Assembly: GCF_000283155.1 (NCBI RefSeq)
Contig: NW_004454177.1
Location: 950,540-1,014,539 of the forward strand
Length of the DNA stretch: 64,000 bases
Direction of reading: 5' to 3'
Source of the DNA: Ceratotherium simum simum
Taxonomy: Eukaryota > Chordata > Mammalia > Perissodactyla > Rhinocerotidae
Both the position numbers and the translations under genes were made by a program. The notes below the pieces were generated by a model, which ran no database searches, was not told the origin of the DNA, and saw only the letters and a program-made list of their open reading frames with translations. Positions 46,505 to 57,149 of the stretch are shown piece by piece; positions within the stretch are counted from its first letter, which is position 1, and the number at the start of each line of letters is the position of its first letter.

Positions 46505-46630
46505 AGTTCAGCTCCATTTACCAAACACTCATCATGTACTAGGGACTGTGCTAAGAGATAGGGACGGAAAGAGCTCCCAGTCTAGGAGGCACGAGTATTC
46601 ACTGTGCACTGCGATGCAGCAACACTAGAA
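46505..46630 (-). repeat. LINE L2 3' end fragment (antisense)
   Basis: Reverse L2 words: 'ccaaacactcatcatgtact', 'gggactgtgctaagagatag', 'gagctcccagtctaggagg'. Confidence 0.65.
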
Positions 46631-46735
46631 GGATGGACGAGGTGCAGATGGCAGACACTTCTATTGGGGGGTTAAAGGGAACACGTCAGCAAGGCAAATG
46701 CTGAACAGGAGGGACTGCAGATAAATCCATGGTGG

Positions 46736-47397
46736 TGCAGGAGATCAAGATTTGGCCACCCTGAAATATATCTCTTTACCTTGATTGTTTTCTCTGACGG
46801 ACATTTGACCTCCCCTACTAACTGCCTAAAGAATTTGACATAGTAACTCCTTTCTGGAACAGATCTTTTATCTGATGGCTGTAATATAATGTAAAATACA
46901 TGTTACAGTAGGAAAGGCACCAACAAGCCCATCTTATCGGAAGTTCTGTCTCTCTGGCCACATTCTCTGGATGGCCCTGCGAGGAGTTGCCAGACAAACA
47001 TTTACATTTATAAGGGAAATCTCCATTTGTAAAGGTATCTCCCTCTCTGTTTTGGGAAGAGGGGGGACGACCTCATTTCTAGAAACTTATCAATGTGGAA
47101 AGTGAGGCCTTAAATCTGCATAATAACCTTACCCTTGTTTACAATGCTTTAGTGAGTGGTAATCTGTAACTGACTCCCCCCACCCCCAACATCCTCCTTT
47201 GTCATTGGCTGAACATGGTATTTAAGATGAGAATTTCTGCTATTGTGTTGAGAAACGCAGTGCCCCTGGTTTCTCCCATGTATACACGTTATTAAACTTG
47301 GTATTATTTTCTCCTGCTAACCTGTCTTGTTAATTATTTGGCCAGCCATAAGAACCTTAAGGGAAAGGGCAGAGGGGGATTCTCCCTTTTCCCCCAC
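46736..47397 (+). mobile_element. Solo LTR of the same endogenous retrovirus family (copy 2)
   Basis: Bounded by a 5-bp duplication, ggtgg (46731-46735 and 47398-47402). It begins TGCAGGAGATCAAGATTTGG. A TATA-like 'ggtatttaagatgag' lies near 47217-47231, ATTAAA near 47291, and the right end is a U5-like 'ggccagccataagaacctta'. Its left part matches copy 3 and its middle matches copy 1. No internal retroviral genes adjoin it. Confidence 0.9.
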
Positions 47398-47402
47398 GGT
47401 GG

Positions 47403-48835
47403 CAACAGCTGTAGGGTACACGGGATCCTTCCTCCTCCAGAGCCTCCAGGAAGGGCCTGGTCCTCTCTCCTCCCATTTTTAGAACTTAGTTTTCAACAGT
47501 CTTAAATAAGTGACATGGATGCCAACGACTCCTCCACTCAATCCCATAAAATAAAACTGTTGAGCAGAATTTCCAGAGATTCAGATATTGCCTTACCCTC
47601 TCACATAAACTCTTCTAATTCTTCTCTTACATGAGCCTTTTCAAATGATACAGGCCACCTCCACACTGGGTAGCTTATCCTCTTCCCTAAATGAATCTGC
47701 CAGTCTTCTGAGGTCATGAAAAAAACAACCTCCATTATTAAGGTGTTAATAGTGGAGTATGGAATGCCAGAAGGTCAAGGGCCACACCCCCAACCAATCC
47801 ATTTTAGTGAAGGCCTTGGTGAGAGAGGTGTCCAGCCTGGGCTCCACAGCTTAAAGAAGTTGAGAAATGTCTGTTAGAAAGCCTGAAAAAAACAAGGATT
47901 TGGAATGACTTAGCCTGGGCAGCAGATAACAGAAAGTCTTAACACTGAAACGAAGGGACCTTGTATACACAATTGTTTGCTTTCCCCCAAAACAGCTAGA
48001 GAAGGCATTAAGATGACTTTAATCCCTCCCGTTGTAAACTCAAACTTCAGATTAAAATCACTGTATAAATTAAATTTTGAACCACTAGACCATATTACTA
48101 AATAAGGTGGGGAAGTACTTCTTTAAATTCCAGAATATTCCTGAGGGAAAGCAGCTGAAGCGAATTGAATCTGGAATCCTGGTTTTGTTGTCCACCAGCA
48201 AGCTAGTGCTAGGAGTTTATCCTAGAAAGTCACATTAAACCAGTTACAATGGGAAGGGCTGGGAAAAATCTGTTGTCATTGGAACCAAAGCACACGTCAG
48301 AAGGCAGAAATTCATAGGCTATGATCAGGAAGCTCCCAATGCAGGCTGGGTAAATTCCCATGATTCCACTATCTCCCTTCCTCCCTCCCCAACCTGGGAC
48401 AATTGCAGAAAGTGCAGGCTAAACCCACAAGCCACCAGGAAGGTGTCCTTTTGCCCTCTGGAAAGTACAGCTTCACTGCTAGGGAGATGGAATTTGGCAC
48501 CTTTTCTGAGTTGGTGCTTCATAAGTAGAAATGGTTCTTTCTCTCCCAGACAACACTAAAGGGGTCATGGCCTCCCAAACCTAGAAGGTTTTGAGAGATT
48601 CATGGGATTCCAAGCAGTTATGGGGACGTGCAAGCTGTAATTTAGTATTTCCAGAGCCTAATGGAAATTATACATTTACCCACACTAAGGCTATGCAGAC
48701 TAATTTATCGCATTTCTTTGCTTTTGGCTATAATCAGAGCAACCTAGTATGTTAGCACCAATTGGAAACTTCAAAAGGCTCAGAGTGGCTTTGATTGATA
48801 TGTCTTTGATTAATAAAAATGGGTAAAGAAATTAT
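47403..48835. other. Unique non-coding stretch
   Basis: No gene or clear repeat. A good minus-strand acceptor near 48480 (TCCATCTCCCTAG) pairs only with weak donors. Confidence 0.4.
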
Positions 48836-48839
48836 TTTA

Positions 48840-49020
48840 GGCAGTGGACGTAGTAGAAATAGCACGGAGACAGACAAACCTAGGTTTGCCCCAGCTTTGT
48901 TTCTTATTGGCCCTATAACTTTGGCCAAGTCATTTATCCTCTCCTAGCCTCTTTCCCCCAAAAATGGGGACAATAAAATACCATTTATAGAATTGTGTTG
49001 AGGATTAAGTTGTGAATAAT
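48840..49020 (+). repeat. SINE MIR
   Basis: Shows 'gcagtggacgtagtagaaat', 'acctaggtttgccccagc', 'ttggccaagtcatttatcc', 'aaaatggggacaataaaata'. Confidence 0.82.
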
Positions 49021-49044
49021 CCAATCACAATATTTCAGTTCAGG

Positions 49045-49265
49045 ATTTGCAGTCAGGAATATACAAGTTCTAGTCCTGTCTCTACCACTTAGCAGGGTGA
49101 TATTGGGCAAATTATTTAACTTTTCTAACTGTTAAATGTGGGTAAACCACATGCCTTAAATGATTGCAGTAAGGATTATAAATGGCCTAAATCATCTATG
49201 GAAAGTGTCTCGGGACATATCAGGGCCTTGGTAGGTGTACCATAAATGGTGGACATCAATTGTAC
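49045..49265 (+). repeat. SINE MIR, second copy in tandem orientation
   Basis: Shows 'ctagtcctgtctctaccac', 'ttagcagggtgatattggg', 'ttatttaacttttctaac', 'gcagtaaggattataaatgg'. It lies just right of another MIR in the same orientation. Confidence 0.82.
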
Positions 49266-49269
49266 TTCA

Positions 49270-49707
49270 TAGTCACAGTTTAGCAGATAAATATTTTGAA
49301 ACATCCAATGCATGGAAGGAAGATGATAGAAGTGAGCCTTATGGTAAAAATATCAAGAGCCCCTAAGCTGAAAAGTAGGGTCACACCATCACTGAGAAAA
49401 GAGAAGGCTGAGTTTTCATGCTAAATTATATCCACCTGTGAAATGACTCTGGCATTTACCATTTCAGTTTACGTAGGAAAGGTGTACGGGGTAAGAAAGG
49501 CAGGTAGCAAAGAAGTAGAGAATAAAAGAGAAGAGTTTCTGTTTGTCATCTGGCAAGCAAGTATAGGAAAGTCTAATAATAGAAAATAAGCAAACAGAGG
49601 TGATTTGGGGCACTGCCAATGACTGCCAGCTTCCTACACGACGTACCTGAATATTCTCAAATACTACTTAGAAAATAACAGGCTCTGGGTGAAAATGGAT
49701 AATTTGT
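49270..49707. other. Unique non-coding stretch
   Basis: No gene or clear repeat recognised. Confidence 0.4.
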
Positions 49708-49711
49708 CTAC

Positions 49712-50213
49712 TGTGGGAGATCAAGATTTGGCCACCCTGAAACATATCTCTTTACCTTGATTGTTTTCTCTGAGGGACATTTGACCTCCCCCACTAACTG
49801 CCTAAAGAATTTGACATGGTGGCTCCTTCCTGGAACAGATCTTCTATCATGATGGCTATAAAGATAATGTAGGATAGAGGTTACAATAGCAAAGGCACCA
49901 AGCCTCTTTTATCAAAAAACTCTGTCTCTCCCTGACCACATTATCTATAGATGACCCCAAAAAGAATTGTCCTCCTGCCCTCTGAAGTCCCAGACCATTA
50001 CCCACCCCCAACACGCTCCTCGCCTTTAGCTGCAATACTTAAGCAAGCAGCTTAGACAGAGGAACGAGTTGCTCATTTCTGAGTTTCTCCCATGTATACA
50101 TGTTATTAAACTTGGTATTATTTTCTCCTGCTAACCTGTCTTGTTGATTATTTGGCCGGCCAGAAGAACCTTAAGGGAAAGGGCAGAGGGAGCTTCTCCC
50201 TCTTCCCCCAACA
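49712..50213 (+). mobile_element. Solo LTR of the same endogenous retrovirus family (copy 3)
   Basis: Bounded by an exact 4-bp duplication, ctac (49708-49711 and 50214-50217). It begins TGTGGGAGATCAAGATTTGG and ends CTTCCCCCAACA, with canonical TG...CA ends. ATTAAA lies near 50104. It is about 160 bp shorter than copy 2 because the middle of U3 differs. No internal retroviral genes adjoin it. Confidence 0.93.
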
Positions 50214-50217
50214 CTAC

Positions 50218-50480
50218 AAAGTTATCAGGACTGCTTCTGCTTAATGGCTCCCATGGGAACCTGCAGCAAGGTGGGTAGCTGGTCAAAGATTCAGGGATTC
50301 AGAATCCAGCTAAATATCTTCTAACTCATTACAGCTCACTAACAGTTCTCTATTTAATAGTTCTTTCACCTCTAAACATGCCCATGTCTCTGTCTTTAAA
50401 TTAAAAAAAAAAAAGAGGAAAAAAAGCTCTCCCTCAACTCCTAAAGAATACACTACTTGGTGATTGCCAAACTTCCATCA
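50218..50480. other. Unique non-coding stretch
   Basis: Nothing recognised; an A-rich run lies at 50402-50426. Confidence 0.4.
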
Positions 50481-50484
50481 AAAC

Positions 50485-50630
50485 TATCAGAATAAGCTGG
50501 GAGCTTTACTACGCAGATTCCTTGGCCCTTCCTCAAACTTACCAAGTCAGAGTCCAAATCTGTCCAGGAATGTGTATTTTTTAAAAGCTTCCCAGTGATT
50601 CTGGTGGGCAACCGGGACTGAGACCCCCTC
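50485..50630 (+). repeat. MER5-type DNA transposon (hAT) fragment
   Basis: Shows 'actatcagaataagctggga', 'tacgcagattccttggccc', 'aagcttcccagtgattctgg'. Confidence 0.72.
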
Positions 50631-50944
50631 CACATCACACTCACTGCCTCTGCTTCCTCACCACTGATTCGTGAATTAGTCCACTGCACCCCCCACCCCT
50701 CCTTGGTTTTATCAACCAGGACCTCTGTTACTGCCAAAGCCAGTGACAACTGTTACATCCTAATCTTATCTGACCACCCAGGCAGGTTTGACATTGATGG
50801 TGACTCCTAGTCTTTAAAATTCACGCTTCTCGCCTTCTATGACACCTCCCTCTCTTGGTTCTTGGGTTTTGTTCTAATTTTGTTTTTACCTTCTTTTTTA
50901 GGGAACTTCATGGACTCTTCTTCTGCTTGGTCCTGAAATGTTTC

Positions 50945-51085
50945 CCAGGACTCATTCAGCCACTCATTTAATAAATTATCAAATACCAACTATGTACCAG
51001 GCATTGTTCTAGAATCTAGGTACTGAGTATAAAGTAGTAAACAAAACAGATGAGATCATTCTCAAGGAGTTGACATGCTAACAGA
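50945..51085 (-). repeat. LINE L2 3' end (antisense)
   Basis: Reverse L2 terminus: 'ccactcatttaataaattat', 'actatgtaccaggcattgtt', 'gtaaacaaaacagatgagat', 'ctcaaggagttgacatgc'. Confidence 0.82.
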
Positions 51086-51094
51086 CTCCTTCCT

Positions 51095-51260
51095 TCCCAG
51101 CTTTATATCAGGGGAACCTAAGTTTCATGGACCTCTGAAATCACTACCAAAATACTGTGCAATAATATACATTCATGGAAGAGGATTTATACCTCTCGTC
51201 AGATTCTCAAACAGGCCTGTGAACCACAGAAGATTAAAATCCATTGCGATACATCTCTGG
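51095..51260. repeat. Probable ancient DNA-transposon relic
   Basis: Contains 'tttcatggacctctgaaatc', 'tcgtcagattctcaaacag' and 'gaaccacagaagattaaaa', apparently the reverse orientation of the relic at 19215-19430. The family is uncertain. Confidence 0.4.
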
Positions 51261-51324
51261 GGAATCTTATCTGCACCCAAGGCTTCAATTATGATGGATA
51301 TGCTGATGACTCAAAGATAGCAGA

Positions 51325-51722
51325 GAGCTGAGCTATCACTAGTCACATGTGGCTATTTAAATTTAAATTACAGTCATGCTTTGCTTAAAGATAGGGACAC
51401 ATCCTGAGAAGTGCAGGCGATTTCATCATTGTGGGAACATCATCAAGCATACTTACACAAATCTAGATGGTATAGCCTACTACACACCTAGGCTATATGA
51501 TATTAATCTTACGGGTATTAATCTCATGGGACAACCACCGTGCAGTTTATCATTGAGGGAAAACATTGTTATGCGGCACATGACTGTAATTAAAAATTCT
51601 GTTCCTTAGTCGTACTAGTTACATTTCAAGAACTCAGTAACTACATGTGGCTCTTAGCTTCTATATTAGACACTGCAGGTACAGAACATTCCCATCATTG
51701 CAGAAAGCTTTATTGGACAGCA
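51325..51722. repeat. hAT-type DNA transposon, split by another DNA transposon
   Basis: The outer element flanks the insertion: 'ctagtcacatgtggctattt' on the left, then 'tagttacatttcaagaact', 'actacatgtggctcttagc' and the end 'gctttattggacag' on the right. These words belong to hAT-Charlie-like elements ending in CAGCGCTGTCCAATA-type termini. Confidence 0.72.
51371..51586. repeat. Nested DNA transposon with TA target duplication
   Basis: Terminal inverted repeats CAGTCATG / CATGACTG are flanked on each side by TA (51369-51370 and 51587-51588), as in Tc/mariner-type elements. Inside is 'gatggtatagcctactacac', typical of a known mammalian non-autonomous element. The exact name was not assigned. 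Confidence 0.78.
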
Positions 51723-51950
51723 TAGAGGTTTCCAGACCAAACCCAGGATTGGAGTTCTAGCTCTGCCACTTGTTACCTGAGTAACTCAAAGCAGCTCATT
51801 TACCTCTCTCCACATTCCTGTCCTTCATCTGTTAAACTGTAAGTAACTTCACAGACCTGTTTTGAGGATCAACAAGTTAACTAACATAAAGCACTTAACA
51901 GAAGGCTTGGCAAATAATAAGTACCCAAGAAATGTTAATAATACTCATCT
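51723..51950 (+). repeat. SINE MIR
   Basis: Shows 'gttctagctctgccacttgt', 'agctcatttacctctctcc', 'tgttttgaggatcaacaagt', 'taagtacccaagaaatgtta'. Confidence 0.82.
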
Positions 51951-52559
51951 TTATCATCATACGTGTGCGGTGGTACTGGACTCTCCAAGAATCTCAAACT
52001 GAACATGCCCAATACTGAATTCACCCTTTTTCTCTCCTCTCCTGTACTCCACAAGAAAGGATTCATTCAAACTAGAAATGCGCCTCCCCATCAATTTCAC
52101 ACCAAGTCCTGCAGATTCTACTTCCTTCTTACCCCTCCAACCCATACTGCCCGTCCATCATCACTGCTGCCCCTGCCTTAGATCAAGCTCTCATCACTCC
52201 TCGCAGGGATTACTTTCATAGGCTCCTAACTGCCCTTCCTGGTGCCAGTCTGGCCCAACTCCAGTCTATCCTGGACACGGATACAATGATCTTCCCAAAT
52301 GCAGCTTTGATCATGTCTCTGCCTGGCTTAAAATCCTTCAGCCTTCCCACAATTTCAGAACAAAGTTCAAACTTCTTAGTTTAGCCTAAAAATAGAATAC
52401 AAAAGCCTAACAGGCTGACTGCTATCTATCTTCCCAGCTCCTGCATCTCTCACCCACTCCAGAATTTCACTTTTCATTTGTCTCTGGCTTTCAATATGCT
52501 CCTCTCCTGGCCTGGTATATCCTTTTCTCTATTCCCTTCTTCGTTTCACTCATTCCCGT

Positions 52560-52781
52560 CACAGAAGCAGTGTCGTTCAGGGATTAAGCCTGAGGGCTCT
52601 TGCTTTAGCCTGTCAGCACCCAAATCTTAACTCTTCCAACTACTCAATTTCAACCTCTATAAAATGGGGATGATAAAAGTATCTTCTTCACTGGGGTGTT
52701 ATGAAAATTAAATAAATTAATACCCACGAAATACTTAGAAAGGTATCTAGCATTGAGCAGATACTCAACATTATAGCTATT
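52560..52781 (+). repeat. SINE MIR inside L2
   Basis: Shows 'agcagtgtcgttcagggatt', 'caacctctataaaatgggga', 'gatgataaaagtatcttctt', 'catagcattgagcag'-like 3' words. Confidence 0.75.
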
Positions 52782-52792
52782 ATCATCCTTCA

Positions 52793-53087
52793 TGCTTTAT
52801 TTTGGTGAGGAAGATCAGCCCTGAGCTAACATCCATGCCAATCCTCCACTTTTTGCTGAGGAAGACCGGCTCTGAGCTAACATCTATTGCCAATCCTCCT
52901 CCTTTTTGTCCCCCAAAGCCCCAGTAGATAGTTGTATGTCATAGTTGCACATCCTTCTAGTTGCTGTATGTGGGACGCGACCTCAGCATGGCCGGAGAAG
53001 CAGTGCGTCGGTGCGCGCCCGGGAATCGAACCCGGGCCGCCAGTAGCAGAGCACGCGCACTTAACTGCTAAGCCACGGGGCCGGCCC
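52793..53087 (-). repeat. ERE SINE, composite body (antisense)
   Basis: Target duplication atcatccttca (52782-52792 and 53088-53098). It reads as the reverse of both tail modules plus the 'agcaactagaaggatgtg' body, with an intact B-box-like segment near 53015-53030. Confidence 0.94.
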
Positions 53088-53115
53088 ATCATCCTTCAAA
53101 AGTAGTACCTTCTCA

Positions 53116-53306
53116 GGCCAGCCCTGGTGGCCTAGTGGTTAAGTTTGGCGCACTCCGCTTCGGCAGCCCGGGTTCAGTTCCCAGGCGTAGACCTACACCA
53201 CTCTTCGCTCAGTGGCCATGCTGTAGTGGCAGCTCACATACAAAACAGAGGAAGATTGGCAGCAGAAGTTAGCTCAGGGCAAATCTTCCTCAGCAAAAAA
53301 AAAAAA
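53116..53306 (+). repeat. ERE SINE, third body type
   Basis: 15-bp target duplication agtagtaccttctca / agtagtgccttctca. The head has GGTTCAGTTCCCAGG, the body 'gacctacaccactcttcg' and 'ctcacatacaaaacagagg'. It is the same subtype as the copy at 10240-10502. Confidence 0.94.
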
Positions 53307-53829
53307 AGTAGTGCCTTCTCAGAGAAATCTTCCTTGATGGCCACCGCCCACACTACGGACCTATATCACCCTGCGCTACCCTTTATCATAACACTTATCA
53401 TACTCCCTGAGATACAGTAATTAACGATTCAGTTCCCTATACTTTCCACCATCCTATAAGTTATTTCAGAGCAAGGATCCTATTTTATTTGTCATTTCTT
53501 TTAATCCCCAGTGCTCAGCACTGTGCTTAGCACATATTAGGTGTACAACATGTGTCTGATAAATTGATGTGCAAATATCTAGCCTTGTCTTCTCTCCCCA
53601 GTCTCCACTTCCCCTGAATACTCCCTGGCCAGTCCAGAAAGACACCTTGCTGAGTACTCTCGAATCCACACAGATTATGCTCTCCCTCCAGATTACAATG
53701 TGCTTCCAAATGTTCCTCAACATTTTCTGAACACCTGTGTTGAAAGTACCTGCTGGGTCTTAGTGGACGTGTAAGGCATGGTCTGTGACCTCAAGAAGCC
53801 CACCACCCAGTATGAATTCCTGATGGGCA

Positions 53830-53885
53830 ATTCATTCATCCATGTTTCCAAAAGACTATTCATTCATCCATGTTTCCAAAAGACT
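53830..53885. repeat. Perfect 28-bp tandem duplication
   Basis: The unit at 53830-53857 (starts attcattcatccatg, ends ccaaaagact) is repeated exactly at 53858-53885. Perfect identity suggests a recent event. Confidence 0.97.
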
Positions 53886-53889
53886 ATGT

Positions 53890-55435
53890 TTCAGGCCCAG
53901 GTGATCTGGAGATACCAACTTGAATTAGACGTATGTGAATCTTCCAAATAAAGCAGCCACTGGAAGAAAACCCACCAGGGCTGGCATTACCCTCCTAACG
54001 CCAGCCCTCCCCTGCCCCACATTGTGGCCCAACTCTCAGTCATCCAACGTGAGGGAGCTGTATCTCGTGTTTGACAGAGCCTCCATTAGAGGGTGGGCAG
54101 GAAAGAATGTGGCTCTCCAACTAGACATTATAGGTAAAAGTTAGTAGAAAAGATTTTGAAGCCCAAGGCTACAACTTTTTTGTTTTGTTTCTTTCTTCCT
54201 GAAATATCTATGAGTTTTAAATTTTCATGCCAATCCTTGCCTCTCATGAATACAGATAATCAAGCTTTGGTTGGAAAAAAATTTAAGTATTCCTTCATGC
54301 CCTGTTCTGAGATATTTTTCACAAAGGGTAAAGGATCCCTCATCCACAGCAAAATTCTAGGCCTTTCACCATACACAATTAAAAGAATTATACTTACCCC
54401 ATTACATTCCTCAAACAGGGTCTGAAGAAAGGGGGCAAGGAGAACTTGTGTCAGTTCAAACTCTCCTCAATTGCTGTTAGCTAAAGGAACACACCGCTTT
54501 TTTCTAGTTTCCCACATCCTAGGAGCTTCCTTGGCCTCAATCACTACTTAGCTTCACAGTGAAATCTTAGGCCCTCTCAGGAGAGTAAATACAAATTAAC
54601 TAGGTCACTTAGTGGTCAAACTTTACTCAGGAGATAACGTGACCAACCAAGTTGCTTCCCAGAACCTGAAGTCTGTGAGAATTTGTTAAGACCCTGGGCA
54701 GTGGAGTCTCAAAGGTCTACCTGCCCCCCGACCCCCGCCCACCTCCCCAGCTCCCTGTGCCTCCTCCCACCTTTAGAAAATTCCTTCCTTCCCAATCCAA
54801 AGCCTTCACGGTGGAGAAGGAAGTAAGCGCTAGGAAGCCGCAGAGAGTTCTCAAACCCCATGCAAGCCAGAAGCCAGATAACCCCAAAACCTTATTTTGG
54901 ACAATCATCTTGATCTTGGTCCCTTTATCTAAACTGCTCAAAATGAGGAGTTACAGTTCGTTCTCCATCCATTTCCTCTCACAGGGGCAAGTCAGGTGAC
55001 TTTCCTAGGACACACCAAGAGCCTCTGCGTGTGTTCCCCACATGTCCCTACTTCCTCCACACCAAGACCCTTAAATTATATTCCCAATTTCCATGTTTTG
55101 AAAGAGATAACTGACTAAATACTATTTGTCTCCTAGTTAATGTGTGTGTGTTTTTAATCAAAGACACATAACTACCATTCAGAATTTCAGGTCAGCATCC
55201 AAAACATGCCTCACCACAGTGGATTGATAGAATTCAAGCCAAACAAACTTAACGCTTTAGGTTGTCTTATTACAGAAAAACGTAGGTCTGGTTTCTGTTG
55301 GGCTTTTGGAAATTTGGGAAACACCTCAAGGAACTCCTCCCTCCAGGAACCATTGACTTCAGTAATCAATACACAAACTGCTGTTTGTTTGATTTCTTCT
55401 TGGTTTCTCTTCCACCAACCTCTGAAAAGCTGTTC
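53890..55435. other. Unique non-coding stretch
   Basis: No clear repeat. A 24-bp microexon-like segment sits on the minus strand at 54398-54421 (see findings). C-rich DNA lies at 54720-54775. Confidence 0.4.
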
Positions 55436-55439
55436 CTCC

Positions 55440-56680
55440 AGTGCAGCCCATAGTCCCCTTCTCTTCTCTGCACATTCTCCCCCAACAATCTCATCCAAAT
55501 CCATGGCTTCTACAACCCACATGTTGACTCCCGAACCTGTATCACCAGCTTCGACTGTTCCACCAAGCACTAGTTCCCTAAATGTTTACAGGACATCGCC
55601 AAAACCCTGCCTCCCTAGGCTCCTCAAACAGCATGTCCACAACTACCCCTGCTCCCCTCTCCTGCTCTCACCTCTTCTACCCAGCAACTCCTATCTGACT
55701 TCCTTAGCTCAGCTACCTGCATCACCATCCATCCACTTAGTTGTCCAAACAGGGAGACTCAGACACCGTTTTAGCAGTTCCCTCTCCTCCACTCCCTACC
55801 TCCAATCTGTCACTGAGTTCTGTTGCTCCAACCTCTGAAACATCTTTGATACCCTCCCCTCTTCACTATCCTTACTGCCCCTGCCCTGGTCCAAAGACCA
55901 GTAGCAGACTGGCTGCATAAGAATTGCCGGGAAATTTTTTTAAAAATAGGGTCCTACCACCTCAACCTGAATTCTGATTCAGTGAGTCTGGGGTGGGGCC
56001 TGAAGGATTTTTAACATGCATCCCAGGTTTGCAAACTACTAAAGTCCTGCTCTATTGAAATGGCCCCTTAACTGTGTTGATAAATTTTTAACAACCAGCT
56101 TGGGTGGGGAGGGGACTGATTCGTATTATTTGCTGATTTCTGTGCTGTCAATACTCCCACCGTGGTGGATTGCAAGCTACCAATGTGATGTCACTAACAT
56201 CACAGCTGGGAAGCAGTGTGCACAATTGGCTGATGCAAGCCGGCCCCAGCACAAGAATGGACCTAGACCACCACCTGTTCTCTTCTAAAACAGTCTAAAC
56301 ATGACTCTTCCCATGTTAAAATCCTTTGAAGGTTTCCTCTAATGTCATAGATTACAGTCCAAAGATCTTCGCCTCACACACAGCCTTACAATATGAAACC
56401 AACTTCTCCTTCCAAACTTCTCCCCATCCCCTGCAGAAAGTTCTGCCTAAGTCCCTAATGTTCTGTTTACAATGAACCACGTGTGCTCCCCAAATACACC
56501 ATGTGTACTCATTCCTCCAAACTTTGTTCATATTGTCCCTGCTGCTTTAAATGTCTCTTTACATGATCCCACAGAGCCCACCTCAATAATTCCGTCTTCC
56601 ACCTTGGCCAACTGAGCCCCCTGTCACACAGAGCCTGGCTGTCTCTTCCCTGTGATGTATTCAGGGCCTAAATCATTGAT
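55440..56680 (+). repeat. LINE L2, ORF2 end and 3' region, interrupted by a MER5 element
   Basis: The left part (55440-55900) has 'tcatccaaatccatggcttc', 'atgttgactcccgaacctg' and 'caaacagggagactcagac', a decayed L2 coding end. The frame open at 55206-55838 largely overlaps this and is not a gene. The right part (from about 56280) has 'taaaatcctttgaaggttt' and 'gattacagtccaaagatctt'. Confidence 0.7.
55905..56045 (+). repeat. MER5A-like DNA transposon inside L2
   Basis: Shows 'ggctgcataagaattgccgg', 'gaattctgattcagtgagtc', 'tggggtggggcctgaagg', 'gtttgcaaactactaaag'. Confidence 0.82.
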
Positions 56681-56904
56681 TTTCTTTTTTTTTCCACCTG
56701 ACCTAGAGCTCTGCTCCCTTTGAGCCACAGAGCTATCACAAACCCAAGTCTGAGCAGTTATCGCCTATGATAATGGTAGCTTTGCCCAAGCCTTGGAGAC
56801 AACCTGTTGGCTACATCAGAGAAAACTTCCTTTAGTGCAAATGCTGCTTTCTTCAATATACTCAAGATGTTGCATACTAACATGCAGTATTTAATACTAA
56901 CAAT

Positions 56905-57145
56905 AAACTTTCACATTTAAACAGTGCTTTCCAGTCTACAAAGTGCTTCCATGTACATTCTTCCTTCTGATCTTTCCAACTTCATACGGTAGATAAGAAA
57001 TATATATACTGTGATCCCCATTTTAAAGATGAAGAAAATAAGGGTTCACAGGGATACACGACATGTCTAAGAGTGAACTGTTGGTAAGCTAAGGAACAAG
57101 GATTTCAGCCCAGGTTTTCTGCCCCTGAATTCCTCGCTCTTTCCA
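56905..57145 (-). repeat. SINE MIR (antisense)
   Basis: Reverse MIR: 'tacaaagtgcttccatgtac', 'atccccattttaaagatgaa', 'gaaaataagggttcacagg', 'ggatttcagcccaggttttc'. Confidence 0.82.
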
Positions 57146-57149
57146 CCTT

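Larger units (their letters stand above)
52000..53570 (+). repeat. LINE L2 3' portion, interrupted by a MIR and two EREs
   Basis: The left part (52000-52555) carries 'caccaagtcctgcagattct', 'cataggctcctaactgccc' and 'tctgcctggcttaaaatcct'. The right part (53316-53570) carries 'aaatcttccttgatggcc', 'cctataagttatttcagagc' and 'gtgcttagcacatattaggt'. Read together they give one L2 3' region broken by later insertions. Confidence 0.78.

Noticed and set aside
48325..48482. Minus-strand exon after the acceptor CATCTCCCTAG near 48482
   Set aside because: The only in-frame donor (CCCAG|GTTGGG) is weak, and its phases do not fit the other candidates.
44400..50213. A complete endogenous provirus between two of the LTRs
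   Set aside because: The sequence between LTRs contains MIR, L2 and unique DNA, with no retroviral genes or primer-binding site. Target duplications show independent solo LTRs.
55206..55838. 210-codon open frame on the plus strand
   Set aside because: Most of it lies in a decayed L2 coding end and it has no start context or homology that would make it a host gene.
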